The notes beneath the pieces were generated by a model. It saw only the letters and a program-made list of their open reading frames with translations. It did not search any database and was not told where the DNA came from. Made by a program: the position numbers and the translations under genes. Shown here piece after piece: positions 11,245-23,500 of a stretch of DNA of 64,000 nucleotides (position 1 is its first letter; each line of letters opens with the position of its first letter). The stretch is from the NCBI RefSeq assembly GCF_020520425.1, contig NC_079488.1, positions 18,106,247 through 18,170,246 of the forward strand, given 5' to 3'. Source of the stretch: Spinacia oleracea (Eukaryota; Streptophyta; Magnoliopsida; Caryophyllales; Amaranthaceae).

Positions 11245-12727
11245 TGTGAGAGGGTCGAAAAAGCACGAGGCTAATGCGTGACCTCGTCCCTCGTGGGCGT
11301 GACGTTTCTTTTTGTCAAATCAAATGTAATTGGATTTCCTGTGAGTTTACACCCAATTGACTAGTAATATAGGAGTCGCCATTCAGTTTTTAACGACAAT
11401 GAGAAAAACTGACAAAACCCGGTTATCGTGACATAAAGGGAGTGCAATTATGTTTGACCACGACGGCCATAGGTTCCCTTGTGATCCCTGGTGTGGGGAT
11501 CGCTCAACGTACACCCGCAGGGAAGAGATTGAGGGTTCGGGGGACTGTAACTACTGAGAGGAGTACTCGCTCTTCGATAACTCCAGAGGCAGGATATCCT
11601 TACTAGCTCAGCATAAATAATTGAAGGGACATGCGTTAACTATTAAACTAATCTGAATTGATTTTAACAATATGCAACACATAATACTAGATCGATCGTA
11701 ATTATCTTGTTTAGATTGATTTAAGGGACCTAGCATGATAGTTCAATTGCCCAGGATATTATCTTTATTAGGCGTGATAGAACAATCAGATTTAATAGCT
11801 TAACAGTTTTATAAAAGGGCGAGGAAAGCGATTAAATCATGCGAATTGAAGGGACACATTACGACGCACCCTTGAGAGGTGCGTCATGGTTCTCAGAAAA
11901 CTAACCACTTTGGCTTTGCTATTTCTCCTTTTATTTAACGAATCTCAAGTTTCCGGGCTTAATTCTTCAGCTACAAGGGACAGGATATGTTCTGTTCGAT
12001 TTTTGGATCGATTGCGACAGAACGCGGGATCAATTTCGCAGCGTGAGGCTTAGGCTTAGGGGTTGGAGTCAATACTCAGAATATGAATTGTGTGTGTTGT
12101 CCTTTTCACGTCGAATTTGGGGCTGTATTTATAGGGAAGAGTTCGTGGAAAGATAGAATTTTAGAGCACTAATCCAAGGAGAATTAGGAGAGAACACGTA
12201 CCCGGGTAATTTCAGCGCCCAGGGCTGGGCGCCGAAGATTTCGGCGCCCAGAGCCAGGCGTTGAAAATAGGGTCTGGGCCGTATTTCCTTGTCAGATTTG
12301 GACTCGTGGAATACGGAGTCTTTGAGACTTATCCGAGTCTTTTAGTGAGTATTAACTTTATGACGGAATACGTCTGGGCCTGTTACGAACTCTAGGTTCG
12401 TTAGGATTTTAATTAATACGTAACTCTTATTTTCGAGCTATACTAGGAATATGATTCCTCTTGCAAATTCTATCTCTTTTAGGATTTATGTTGGAGTGCA
12501 ACACCTAATTCTGACAGGTTTCTATCTTTTATGTCTTGCCACTTTTAGCGACTACCCGTTACGACAGTTACTATTTTTAGCAGGCTTCTATAAATAGCAG
12601 GTTCGGGTGAAATGAAAAGGGTGATCGAGATTCGTTATTTTATAGGAGATGCGTTGCCAAGTGGAGATTTATGTTCTCATCATCGAACCTTCCCTTTTGG
12701 GAATGGGGACAAAAGTAGGTGTCTACA
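11245..12727 (-). repeat. Element A 5' LTR (right copy), 1483 bp
   Basis: This is the partner of 5280-6757. The same GC-rich hairpin is at 12227-12249. The adjoining inner side has the primer-binding site, which fixes the minus-strand orientation. Confidence 0.9.
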
Positions 12728-12732
12728 ACCCC

Positions 12733-12861
12733 CGAGGCTAGTAACTTTGTCTTTGTGCAGGTGAATTCGGACACAACTCATTCAAGCTAGCAAGATCTTC
12801 AACACACACGAAAGATCCTTCACTCGAAGCCCATTGTTTCCATCGTTACAACACCGGAACA
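12733..12861 (+). repeat. Element B left LTR, second part
   Basis: It continues the LTR interrupted at 5279. Together with 4974-5279 it gives exactly 435 bases, the length of the right LTR. It ends CACCGGAACA before internal sequence starting ATTTGAGGGACACGG. Confidence 0.9.
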
Positions 12862-12952
12862 ATTTGAGGGACACGGACTAACAACCATTGCTTCTTCCAC
12901 TCATGGATCGAAGAGACGTACGGATAGAAAGTCATGTAAAGATCCTCGCCTT

Positions 12953-13339
12953 TCATTTGTTCTTATTATTGATGGCCCACCAACCGGCCTCAGCATTTGA
13001 GTTCCTTACAAGCTCGTGCATCTCCTTGAAAACCTCGATCGACGGCTCGTAGCCGAGGTAGTCGCACATCCAACGATACCCCACAATATGGCGCATAGAG
13101 TTCGGAGTCAATTGGCCCAGAGAGACGTTGTACTCCTCCAACACACGAGCAATAAACGGATCCAAGGGGAACCGAATCCCGTAGTCAAAATGATGAAGAT
13201 ACACAACAATGTACCCCGGAGGAGAACGAGTCACCCTCGCATGCTTCTGGGTCGGGAGCTCATACCAGTAACCCAAGGCATGCTGAATGCCATACAAATC
13301 CTCGGCAAGACGATGATACCTCCCCTGCTTTGCTTTCAC
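12953..13339 (-). pseudogene. Gene fragment with a domain like the plant gypsy-type transposon family (PF04195-like), 3' part
   Basis: The 128-codon frame contains a stretch around RFPLDPFIARVLEEYNVSLG followed by QLTPNSMRHIVGYRWMCDYLG. This resembles the plant domain described as putative gypsy type transposon, where an FPL..F...LL.YY..L.QL.PN pattern is typical. That assignment is from memory. It lies inside element B but antisense to it. The 5' part continues at 13610-13353 in another frame, so at least one frameshift near 13340-13380 separates them. Its stop codon is about 90 bases from the B LTR, so the fragment is probably truncated. It is most likely a captured and now dead gene piece. 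Confidence 0.6.
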
Positions 13340-13352
13340 CAGCCATTTTCCA

Positions 13353-13624
13353 TCAACTGGCGTACCATCGGGCCCAACAATCTCGGATGGTCATTGAAGA
13401 GGGGCGCGAGCCTCCCTGCGGGTCAGCTTCTTCCCATCTCCTCGGAAAGAAAGACCGAATTGGAAAGTGTCCAGTAATACTAGTTCCTCGACTGGACTCA
13501 GCGCAAGCTCCACTCTCCGAGCGCCCTTCGGCATCAACCTCGGAAGAGACCTGCTTCGCCTTCTCCTCAGGAACTCGATTCTCTTCCTCATCACTAGAGG
13601 AGGAAACCATACCAGACTTCTTCT
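13353..13624 (-). pseudogene. Captured gene fragment, 5' part (acidic serine-rich N-terminus)
   Basis: On the minus strand the frame begins near 13619, passes an ATG at 13610 and encodes a serine/glutamate-rich segment (MVSSSSDEEENRVPEEK) before a stop at 13353. The frame continues, in register across the element C insertion, with the first codons at 34542-34519. It is split by element C, whose CTTCT duplication sits at 13620-13624 and 34519-34523. No domain was recognised in this part. Confidence 0.55.
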
Positions 13625-15069
13625 TGTTAGGTTATGATACATATGACAATTCATAAATCATGCGGAAACAACCAATAAGCCAGGAATACATATTATTTAC
13701 ACATAATCATATAGCATAATTTAGATGCATACTCTTTGTTGCGTGCCTTCCCCAGCTGCGCCCGAACCGAACAAGAACAAGTCTTTAGGACTCCAAGTGT
13801 CGTCCCTCCGTAGATAGTCCACAGCACGTCCGGATCCGCCTTAAGATTGACCAACTAGAATCGCCCCTAAGGTACTATAAATTTTCGGCACTTTTGAGCA
13901 AGATGTGTGACTGAATTTTTCTCTCAAAAACTCACTTTGAATACATGAATAACTCGTTATAAATTGTGAACCCAGGCCATATATTTATAGGGGTATGGAA
14001 AGAGAATTGGAATCCTATTACGATACGAATTAATTAAATTAGAATTATAATAAAACTCTTATTTAATTAATTTATCAAATAGAATTAGGAATTTAATCAT
14101 TAAACGAATTCTGCACGTTTTAGGTTTCGTATGCGAACACAAACACTTACGCTAGCATGACCCGCAAGCGTGCAGGCCATGCCCGCGCACAACCCACACG
14201 GCCGCACGGCCCACGCGAGCTACAAGCCCACGCGAGCTGCAGCAATGCTCGCAGCCCACTGCTCGCAGCTGCGCGCGCTGTGCGCGCTGCCACGGCCTGC
14301 TGGGCCTGGCCTTGCGCTGGGCCTGGCGTGGCCTTGGCTGTTCGTGTGGCGCGCTTGGCTTGCTGGGCGATGGCCTGGCTTCGTGCTGAGCCCTCGTCCG
14401 GCAGGCCTCGTCCGATGCTTATTCGTACGATACGCTTCCGATTAAATTCCCGATTCCGGAATTTATTTCCGATACGAACAATATTTAATATTTTCGATTC
14501 CGGAATTAATTTCCGTTTCGAACAAATATTTAATATTTCCGTTTCCGGAATTATTTTCCGATTCCGATAATATTTCCGATTCAGACAATATTTCCGTTTT
14601 CGGCAATATTTCCGATTCCGGCAATATTTCTATTTCCGATAATATTTTCCGATACGTACCATGTTTCCGTTTCCGGCAACATCTACGACTTGGATAATAT
14701 TTATATTTCCGATACGATCAATATTTCCGCTTCCGGCAATATCATCGTTTCCGGAGTATTCATTTCTTGCCTGTGACGATCTCAGCTCCCACTGAAACCA
14801 AGATCCGTCGATTCCGAATATCCATAGATGGAGTATTTAATGCCATTAAATACTTGATCCGTTTACGTACTATTTGTGTGACCCTACGGGTTCAGTCAAG
14901 AGTAAGTTGTGGATTAATATCATTAATTCCACTTGAACTGAAGCGGCCTCTAGCTAGGCATTCAGCTCACTTGATCTCACTGAATTATTAACTTGTTAAT
15001 TAATACTGAACCGCATTTATTAGACTTAACATAGAATGCATACTTGGACCAAGGGCATTATTTCCTTCA
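13625..15069 (-). repeat. Element C 3' LTR (left copy), 1445 bp
   Basis: Same length as 33074-34518 and nearly identical. It contains a GC-rich block (about 14155-14420), then an array of degenerate 18-bp units around GGAAATATT. Open frames such as 14157-14570 and 14767-14991 are read from this repeat structure and recur at matching places in the other LTRs; they are not genes. Confidence 0.92.
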
Positions 15070-15085
15070 GTCTCCCACTTGTCCT
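15070..15085 (-). other. Polypurine tract of element C
   Basis: On the minus strand AGGACAAGTGGGAGAC directly precedes TGAAGG of the LTR. The same tract precedes the right LTR of element E at 28141-28156. Confidence 0.7.
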
Positions 15086-18000
15086 TAGGGACAAGTGTGC
15101 ATTTCCTAATTCCTTTGTCGCTCGATGCTTGCTCTTGAACATAAGGTAAGAGTTGTCATCCTTATTATGTCCAGAGGTGTTCCTCGGTTTCAGAGTTCAA
15201 CTGATCAAATAAACAGATAATCATAGCCTATGATTCATCCGAGCACGGCCATGCATTTCACAGTTTCTAGCTCTCCGAGTGGCCTTGTACAACTTTTAAG
15301 CATCTCATCCCGATTTATGGGAGGACAATCCCAATCTTGTGATCTTGAGATTAGACTTCGTTTGATAGGTGATTACCTGAGCGTTGCCTTTATAGCCTCC
15401 TTTTACGGTGCGACGGTTGGTCAACGTCAAAGCAACCAGTTCTCAAACAAGTAATCTCAAATCACTCAGGTATTGAGGATTTAGTGTCTAATAATTTTAA
15501 TGAAATTTACTTATGACAGATTTTCATCTCTTACAGTAAAGTTTCATAGGTCTTGTCCGATACTAGTCTTCCCAAAGTAAGTATCTATGCAAATGATTAT
15601 GACATTGCCATGTCCACATAGTTCAAGAAACAGAACTACTAGTCATCTTGCATTCTAGTCGTCTAACGTTTTCTATGCGTCCGATTTTATAGAAAACTCC
15701 GACTAGGGACCATTTTCAACCTTTGACATTCAAGTTCACTTGATAGACATTTCTTAGTCACAGGACTGGTCCTGACAGTCTATCTTGAATATATCGTCAA
15801 ATTGAAGGGACTCATCATTTAATACTAAACCAAGATTAAATGGAATATGAAAATTCATTTCATATATGATAAATGTTCAACCCCAATGTTTTACAACCAT
15901 GGGCCTCGAACCCATCTTTAAAACATTTCATGGAATTCAAAGCTATGCTTGATTTCCAGTGCTACAATGTGAGTGTTGCTTTCTCACTTGTTGCATAGGT
16001 TTAGTTATCATGCTTTGCCAATCTTAATATCTTTTTCATCGAATGATATTCGAGATAGGATGATAAGATCTTTTGAGTTTGTTTATTATGTGATCTAGTC
16101 TTTCTTACTTCGATAGTGGTTCTACGCATTTTGCAATGAAGAGCCATCAAGTTAGTAGACATGTGATCCACCAAAGTTCAATGAAGAACTCATTAATATA
16201 AACAACTCTGTTTTATTGCTTCTTAGGCAATAAGTACTTTTACTTCGACTGTTTAGGTTGCTAGTGATGCTTTGTTTGGATTTACTTATCCAAGCAGTTC
16301 ACAGACATGTGGAAGACTTTCCAGCTGTATCTTAGAACATAGAAATTAATATTTTAATTTCCCACGCAACAACTCATGGTCTCCAATCCATGTTGCCATT
16401 TCAAAACACGGTGCTCTATAGCTCGTCCTTATCAATGGTTAACTCCAAAGGGTCTTGCTTGATCCTTTGCCAGTGTTTATGCGTGTAGCATCAATATTTA
16501 GCATATCTTTATTTCCTTGAATCAAGAACTATTCCTATGTACCATTTCAAGTACCATAAGTATTCTTGATCTCAATCTAGTTGATCTTCACTTAGATCAA
16601 TAGAGATTGGTATATGTTCGTCATGCCTAAATTCATACGATACGTTTTTGGCGATCCTCATATTATATCATACATGATAAATTCTTTTGCAGAATATTTC
16701 CCAATTGAATTCTATTCATGTAACTTTAGCTTATCTAGTTTCAGTAGATACTAAATTCAGCTAAATTCTTTGACATATAATATAGGTTAAGAATCTCATT
16801 TAGACTCTTTGATGTTTAACTTAGTAAATGCTTATACATAGTTCAAACATCCTTTACTTAGATTTATTCACATGGGTCGAATATCTCCAATGGAGACTTT
16901 CGTGTTTGATTTAGTAAATGCCATTACTTAATCTAAAACAATATTATAAGATCTTTGTAAATAGATCTTAATACCCAATATGTACTAAGTTTCGCCATGG
17001 TCCATTATTGATGAATAATTTCAAATCTAAGTCATTAGCATTTGAATGTTATTTCACAATAGAGAGATATGTGTGTGATACACATAGGACCAAATAAGTT
17101 TTTATGTACTCCCACTAAACTTCTTATACATCTATAAGAATCATGTATATTTTATGAAACTAAAATGCTTATTAGCTTCACTTAAAATACAGTTCCAATT
17201 CCCAATTGTTTGCTTAAATCTGTACTTAGATTTTATAAGCTAGCTTTCCTTTTCAAGCATTTATTTGGATCCACAAATTCTATGACATACCATGTACATA
17301 TTATATTCCAACATTTGATTGAGGAATACGTTTTGTCATCCAATTGCCATATGTACCAATATGCAATCATTGCTTGAATTATAGACTTAAGCATTATGAT
17401 TTTGCATGAGGTTTCAACACAATCCATGCCATGAATTTGCTTGTAACCTTTAGCAACTAATCTAGCTTTGTGTGTGAACACAATTCCATGTTTGATGGTT
17501 TTTATCCTTAAAACAAACTTGCAACCAATAGGTGTGAAACTATTCTTGCAAATCAACAAAATTTCAATTTTGTCATCAAAACATTGAGTATGTTTAATGG
17601 CCTTTAACCAATTAAACATATAGTCTATATATGGCCTCTAACCATTTTAGGGAATCTGGGTTTCGTCATAGCTTTCTTACAAGTCACTTCTTTTAGTTTG
17701 ACTGCAAGTTGTAGGTTTCTTTACTATCTAATAGAAGAATTGCATAGTTTCAGTGACCTGAACTCCATGTTTCTTCACTATCTAATAGAAGAATCTCATA
17801 GTTCCAGTGACTTGAACTCTATGCCTACTAGGGTATAGAACATCAAACAATAGAATATCAATAGCCACTTGAAAGTCCTTTGAATATTCTGTTCTCCTTG
17901 AAGCACTTGTAAAGTCTTCTAAGAGATGTCTATTCTTTAAAGCCACTTCTAAAGTCCTTAAAGAATAAGTTCGGATTTTCTGAAGCACTTCGAAAAGCCT

Positions 18001-19146
18001 CCGGAATGTCCGTTTATGTTTGTTGTTCGCCTCGAAGACTTTCGAGGTCTATTTTCTCCCACTTGTCATTTTGGAAACGAATCTCCAAAAGGACATCATT
18101 TCGAGCAAACAAACATTATGTTCTCAAAAATTCGTGGTAGAAACAATACCCTTGTGTCTCATTTGAATAAATCACAATGAAACATATATCTATACTTGGG
18201 CCTTAGTTTGTTGAATAACAAACACTAAGCTCCCACTGAGTTTAGCAACTCTCTAGATATATATTATCGAAAAGATATTCTGAAATTTCTTTTCTATAGC
18301 TTTGACGAATTTAGTTTAGTTTGGTGGTAGTTGAGCATTTTGTTTTAGAAATTATAGGAAAAGTCTTTATGATTCATCATTGATCGAATCAAGTACTAAT
18401 TGACTTCGATTATTCCAACTAAGATATGCCATATCTTATGGACCTAGATTGTGAAATTACAACACACAATCATTGATGATCATATTTGGTCTCAAGTAAT
18501 CATCAACATGATCTAACCTAGATCTTTATGATTTCTTGCCAAGTGGATTTTATACTTCTGAATCTTTGAACTAGCCAAATAGATTCAACTTATATCACAT
18601 TTGAGTAAATAAACCTATATTCACTCAAATCCATGTGAAATAATAAAGTCATAAAATCTTTCTTTAGCTTTGAACTCTATTGTCTAGGCGTTCTAACAAT
18701 AGTTCATATCTTTTGTTACTTTCAACAAGTAAGACTAGTCGTCTTAAATTGATCTAGAAATCAATGAACTTTCAAAAAGTCCATCAAAATAGAGCTTATG
18801 AATGTTAACTTGTTGATATGGCCTAAGCAACAATGCCAAAGATTAATGGAACTCAAATCAAGGGTTTGATTTGAACCTAGTAAAGTTCTTTAAAGAGTTG
18901 TTTGTTTTAATCAAGCATATTGACTCAACCTGTAATTGACCATTTCATTCAAATAAACAAACAAACAAGCATTGTTTTTGTTCTTCTGAATGTGAGTCTT
19001 TCTGTGTTTGAAGCAGAAATTTAGGTATGTTGATTATGGAACAAAATAGCCATTAAGTTCCAGCCTTTGAAAGGACTTAAAACAAACTAGATGACCCTAC
19101 AACTAATGTAGCATTGCCATGCTTCATTTCCCACTTGTAGGTCATT
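15086..19146 (-). other. Element C internal region, 3' half
   Basis: This half of C is the reverse complement of 24056-28140 in element E. Apart from the reverse transcriptase and RNase H remnants it has no readable coding sequence. Frames such as 15230-15454 and 17782-17988 recur in E in the opposite orientation and have stops or shifts around them. Confidence 0.75.
17233..17619 (-). pseudogene. Copia reverse transcriptase remnant in element C
   Basis: The frame contains GCKFVLRIKT, KARLVAKGYKQIHGMD and a degraded WQLDDKTYSS, matching the order of copia reverse transcriptase (GCKWVFKIK, KARLVAKGYxQxxGxDYxETFSP, WQMDVKTAF) as I know that family. The YVDD active site is not in this frame. Towards the end the frame shifts, so FVDPN is reached only through non-matching residues. 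The same remnant is in element E at 25599-25949. Confidence 0.7.
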
Positions 19147-19479
19147 AGTGTTGAAGGAAATAATGCCCTTGGTCCAAGTATGCATTCTATGTTAAGTCTA
19201 ATAAATGCGGTTCAGTATTAATTAACAAGTTAATAATTCAGTGAGATCAAGTGAGCTGAATGCCTAGCTAGAGGCCGCTTCAGTTCAAGTGGAATTAATG
19301 ATATTAATCCACAGCTTACTCTTGACTGAACCCGTAGGGTCACACAAATAGTACGTAAACGGATCAAGTATTTAATGGCATTAAATACTCCATCTATGAA
19401 TATTCGGAATCGACGGATCTTGTTTTCAGTGGGAGCTGAGATCGTCACAGGCAAGAAATGAATACTCCGGAAACGATGA

Positions 19480-19790
19480 TATTGCCGGAAACGGAAATAT
19501 GGATCGTATCGGAAATATAAATATTATCCAAGTCGTAGATGTTGCCGGAACGGAAACATGGTACGTATCGGAAAATATTATCGGAAATGGAAATATGGCC
19601 AGAATCGGAAATATTGCCGGAAACGGAAATATTGTCAGAATCGGAAATATTATCGGAATCGGAAAATAATTCCGGAAACGGAAATATTAAATATTTGTTC
19701 GAAACGGAAATTAATTCCGGAATCGGAAATGTTAAATATTGTTCGTATCGGAAATGAATTCCGGAATCGGAAATTTAATCGGAAGCGTAT
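19480..19790 (+). repeat. Array of degenerate 18-bp GGAAATATT units in the LTR
   Basis: Units such as GGAAATATTGCCGGAAAC, GGAAATATTGTCAGAATC and GGAAATATTATCGGAATC follow each other with period 18. The array is present in all five LTRs of the family (also in the solo LTR at about 7905-8210 and, inverted, in both C LTRs). It lies upstream of the TATA box, in the expected U3 part. Confidence 0.8.
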
Positions 19791-20178
19791 CGTACGAATA
19801 AGCATCGGACGAGGCCTGCCGGACGAGGGCCCAGCTCGAAGCCAGGCCATCGCCCAGCAAGCCAAACGCGCGCCACAAGCCCAGCCAAGGCAGCGCCCAG
19901 GCCTACCGCAAGGCAGGCCCAGCGCGCGCCAAGACCGCGGCTGCGTGGGCCTCGCTGCGTGGGCTGCTGCTCGCACGCACGCGCATGGGCGGCCCATCGT
20001 GGCTGCCGTGTGTGTGTGTGTGAGTTTGTGTTCATGCACGATTCCTAAAACGTGCAGAGTTCGGTTAATGATTAAATTCCTAATTCTATTTGATAAATTA
20101 ATTAATTAGAGTTCTTGTAGGATTCTAAGTTTAATTAATTCGTATCCTAATAGGATTCCAATTCTCTTTCCATACCCC

Positions 20179-20186
20179 TATAAATA
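20179..20186 (+). promoter_or_regulatory. TATA box of the C/E-family LTR
   Basis: TATAAATA in the context ACCCCTATAAATATGTGG. The box is conserved in the other element E LTR at about 29183-29190 and inverted in the element C LTRs. It marks the probable U3/R side of the LTR. Confidence 0.55.
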
Positions 20187-20542
20187 TGTGGCCTGGGTTC
20201 ACAATTTATAACGAGTTTTCAAGTATTCAAAGTGAGTTTTTGAGAGAAAAATTCAGTCACACATCTTGCTCAAAAGTGCCGAAAATTCTAGTACCTTAAG
20301 GGCGATTCTAGTTGGTCAATCTTAAGGCGGATCCGGACGTGCTGTGGACTATCTACGGAGGGACGACACTTGGAGTCCTAAAGACTTGTTCTTGCTCGGT
20401 TCGGGCGCAGCTAGGGAGGGCACGCAACAAAGAGTATGCATCTAAATTATGCTATATGATTATGTGTAAATAATATGTATTCCTGGGTTAATGGTTGTTT
20501 CCGCATGATTTATGTAATGTCATATGTATCATAACCTAACAG

Positions 20543-20558
20543 TGGTATCACGAGCCCC
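20543..20558 (+). other. Primer-binding site of element E
   Basis: TGGTATCACGAGCCCC begins one base after the LTR. The first eight bases match the initiator tRNA-Met type of site used by most plant copia elements; the rest diverges from the usual TGGTATCAGAGC. Confidence 0.7.
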
Positions 20559-23500
20559 TTATTATTTTCATAATCTAATTTGCATGAACATGGTTAAATA
20601 TTACAAATTTGCAAGAATTAAAAGGGGTGATTAATTTTCGTAATTGTTAATTAATTGCAAATTGCGTTTATTTAATTATACGTACGCAGTTTTTCGGCAG
20701 TTTCTTCGTTACTCATCCAAATCGAGTGATTTTTGTGTCAATTCCGCATGTAAAAGGCATTCTAAAATTTTGACAAATCTTAAATTCTCAAAATTTCAAA
20801 ATTTCAATTCCGCCGAACCCAGAATTCTCAAATTCGAAGCCTAACTATGACTTTTCGAAGGTTTTAGTTTTTCGAATGCAAAATTTCGTAAATTTAAGAT
20901 GTTAAATTAAATATTTGCGATTCTTGTTGATAAATCTTGAGTTTTTGATTGACCTACTGTATATGTTTAACAAGTTTGAATGCCTAGCCTTGTTAATTAT
21001 GCAATCTAATTTGTAATTATGATTAATTTGTTGAAAATTAGAATAATTTAGAATTAATTTGATTTTCATAATTAATTATAATTTAATTAGAAACCTATGA
21101 TTAAAAACCACCATAAAAATTGTAAATTTATGATAAATTTTAAATTTTTATGACCTAGACTTGAATCCATAACAATCGGAAATCAATTGAATAATAAATT
21201 TCCGATTTTTTCGCCCTAAAATTATGAAATTAATATTATTTATTAATTTGTCATTAATTTTAAATATAAATTTTAAATTTTTTATGCGATTCGTTCATAT
21301 AACTTGCACGCACAAAGCAATGGACGCTTCGTGTTACCCTTAAGGGGTGTTGTATAGTGCGGGCATGCGACGACGAGCAAGGGAGCTCGTCGCCCGTGCG
21401 GCACCAATGCAATGAGCAAGGCATGGTGCACGAGCACAAGGCAGCAGCCCTGCCTTGTGTCGTGGGCCACGAGCTATGAACAAATGGGCATGGGCGAAAG
21501 GCAAGCCAAGGCAGTCGCGTGTGGGCAGCAAGCGAGCTGCGCCACAACGCGCACTGCCTCGCGCAAGAGCGCGCAGCCTCGCGCGCAGCGAGCGCAAGCT
21601 CGCGTGCCACGAGCGCTGCGCCCAGCGTTGCTCGCGCGCACAGCGAGCGATGTCGCGCGCCCAGCGAGCGATGTCGCGCGCACAGCGAGCGATGGCTCGC
21701 GCGCACAACGAGCGATGGCTCGCGCGCACAGCGAGCGATGGCTCGCGCGCACAGCGAGCGCTGGCGAGGGCGCACAGCGAGCGATGGCTCGCGTGCATCG
21801 AGCGCTGGCGCGCGCGCAGCGAGCACCACTTGTGCGATGGCTTGCGATGGAAGATGCAGCAGCTATGCAACGAGCGCATGGGCTGCGCGCACATGGCCAG
21901 CGATGGCTGTGTGCGTGTGGCCCATGGGCGTGCGATGCGTAGGGTGTTTGCGTTGCGATTAGATCGTTTTGAATGTTTAATTTGAAATTTTTCAGTTTAC
22001 GTAATTTTAATTAATTTTAAAATTAATAATTTAAATTATTTTCTTGGATTTTAATTTTGAATATTGTAATTATAATAAATTTTATTTATTCTAATTATTT
22101 TACTAAAATTAAAATCATGAATTAATTTAAATACGACTGAAATTAAATTAAACTTTTTGGATTCAATTATAAATTCATATGAGCTTTAAATTTTAATTAA
22201 ATTTGTATGTTTCCGGTTAGACTAGAAATACATTTTTATGTTTAAAATTAGTAAAGCATATAAATTTATTGGTTTAAGTGGGAGCGCTTTTTAGTCATAA
22301 ACTCTTGATTAGGTCTACGAATCCTTAAGGTTAAAACAACTTGATTAGAATTAATAAGGACTGAATAATTGGTAGATTATTGGTGCCCTTGATTAATTGC
22401 TGCAAATGTTTACGTGATGCATAATGTGTTTTACTAACCAGCTATGTGGGCCATTCATGATAATGAATGGGTGAATGGTATATATATTGTATATGTACTG
22501 TTTTGCAGGTTATGAAGTGACTAGTATGGCCCAAATAGGATAGAAAATATGGTCTGCGTACCATTAATTTGAATGTAATTGGTCTAAAGTACCAAAGTTA
22601 TTTTTCAATTCAAATATGGTCTGCGTACCATCAAATAGTTGTAATTAGTTATAGCTTATCCTATTTGAAGAAAATGGTGCCTCCCACGGAGATTTTCAAG
22701 ACGGACTTTGAAGTCAAAGCTTCAAGATGAAGTCGGGCCATACTAGATCACATTTATCTTATGCATGTTTTAAGTTATTTATTGCTTTTAAATATGTCTT
22801 AAAATGCATGAGATCAAAAGCTTGATTATGTTGCATGATTAAGGATTTTAGTTCACTTAAAATCTAACCAACATAGTAAGAGCCTTAAGTTCCAAACTTA
22901 AAAATTGAGTTAAAAGGTGCCATGCCAAAATATACACTTGCTTGGATATCCTTTACATCAATCTAGTAATAGTTTTCGCTCAGCGAGGTGTTACTTATTG
23001 GTCCTAAAGGGGCAAGGTACACAAATAATTGTGAGTACATGTTAGTTTTGGTGAAACTCAACGATATAAGTAAGGAGTCCTTTTGTGTCGTGGCAAAATC
23101 GATAGGTTTACCTAATAAGTTCTTAGACGTACCTATCAACCAAGAATAGTTTCTAGACTATTAGCAAAAGGCTTTTGCTTACCTAAGATGTTTTAGGATT
23201 AAGTCGACAAACTGTGCTTAGTTCTTCAATGATTTTAGGATCTTGGAATCATTTTATTCACACCTGCCGGAACAATAAAATCGAATAAAATGCTAATAAC
23301 TTGTTTGAATTGCATGGTTGCTTTAATTTCAAGTTATTATTCATGATAAATGTTTAGACTTTGCATGCTTCAATGTATGTTTTAATTATTGTTTATAATT
23401 AAATATCTTGCACTGCAATAAATCCTTTTAGAAAGGTAACAGTAAATTTCCTCGATTGGTAGTTAATCCAAGAACGATTCACGGAAAAGAGAGAAAGTGA

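Larger units (their letters stand above)
5280..12727 (-). mobile_element. Element A: non-autonomous (LARD-like) LTR retrotransposon
   Basis: LTRs at 5280-6757 and 11245-12727 begin TGTGAG and end GTCTACA on the plus strand. ACCCC flanks the element (5275-5279, 12728-12732). On the minus strand the 5' LTR is the right one: its inner side carries a primer-binding site TGGCGACTCCACTGGGG (11227-11243), of the type I associate with tRNA-Arg and Ogre/Tat-like elements. A GCCTCGGGGGT polypurine tract adjoins the left LTR at 6758-6768. The internal 4.5 kb, of which 1.4 kb is a later solo LTR, shows no gag, protease, reverse transcriptase or integrase motif. I counted about 37 substitutions between the LTRs (about 2.5%) plus a short insertion in the right copy. 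Confidence 0.85.
19152..20541 (+). repeat. Element E 5' LTR, 1390 bp
   Basis: Order within the LTR: a TGAAGG start, the 18-bp GGAAATATT array (about 19480-19790), a GC-rich block (19800-20040), a TATAAATA box (20179-20186), and an end at CATAACCTAACA. The 182-codon type frames here follow the 18-bp array, whose period is a multiple of three, and are artefacts. Confidence 0.92.

Noticed and set aside
14767-14991. A 74-codon frame (MPVTISAPTE...) seen five times in the window
   Set aside because: It lies wholly inside the LTR of the C/E family, so its repetition is explained by the LTR copies and not by a gene family.
15070-15120. The inverted repeat of C and E first looked like one giant palindromic element or a CRISPR-like or viral structure
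   Set aside because: The AGTGT and CTTCT duplications, LTR borders, PBS and PPT explain it fully as one LTR element inserted in another.
21260-21985. Six overlapping frames of 90-190 codons on both strands, and their inverted set at 31636-32336
   Set aside because: They come from the CpG-rich tandem array, which opens nearly all frames. The products are Ala/Arg/Ser low complexity and unlike each other.
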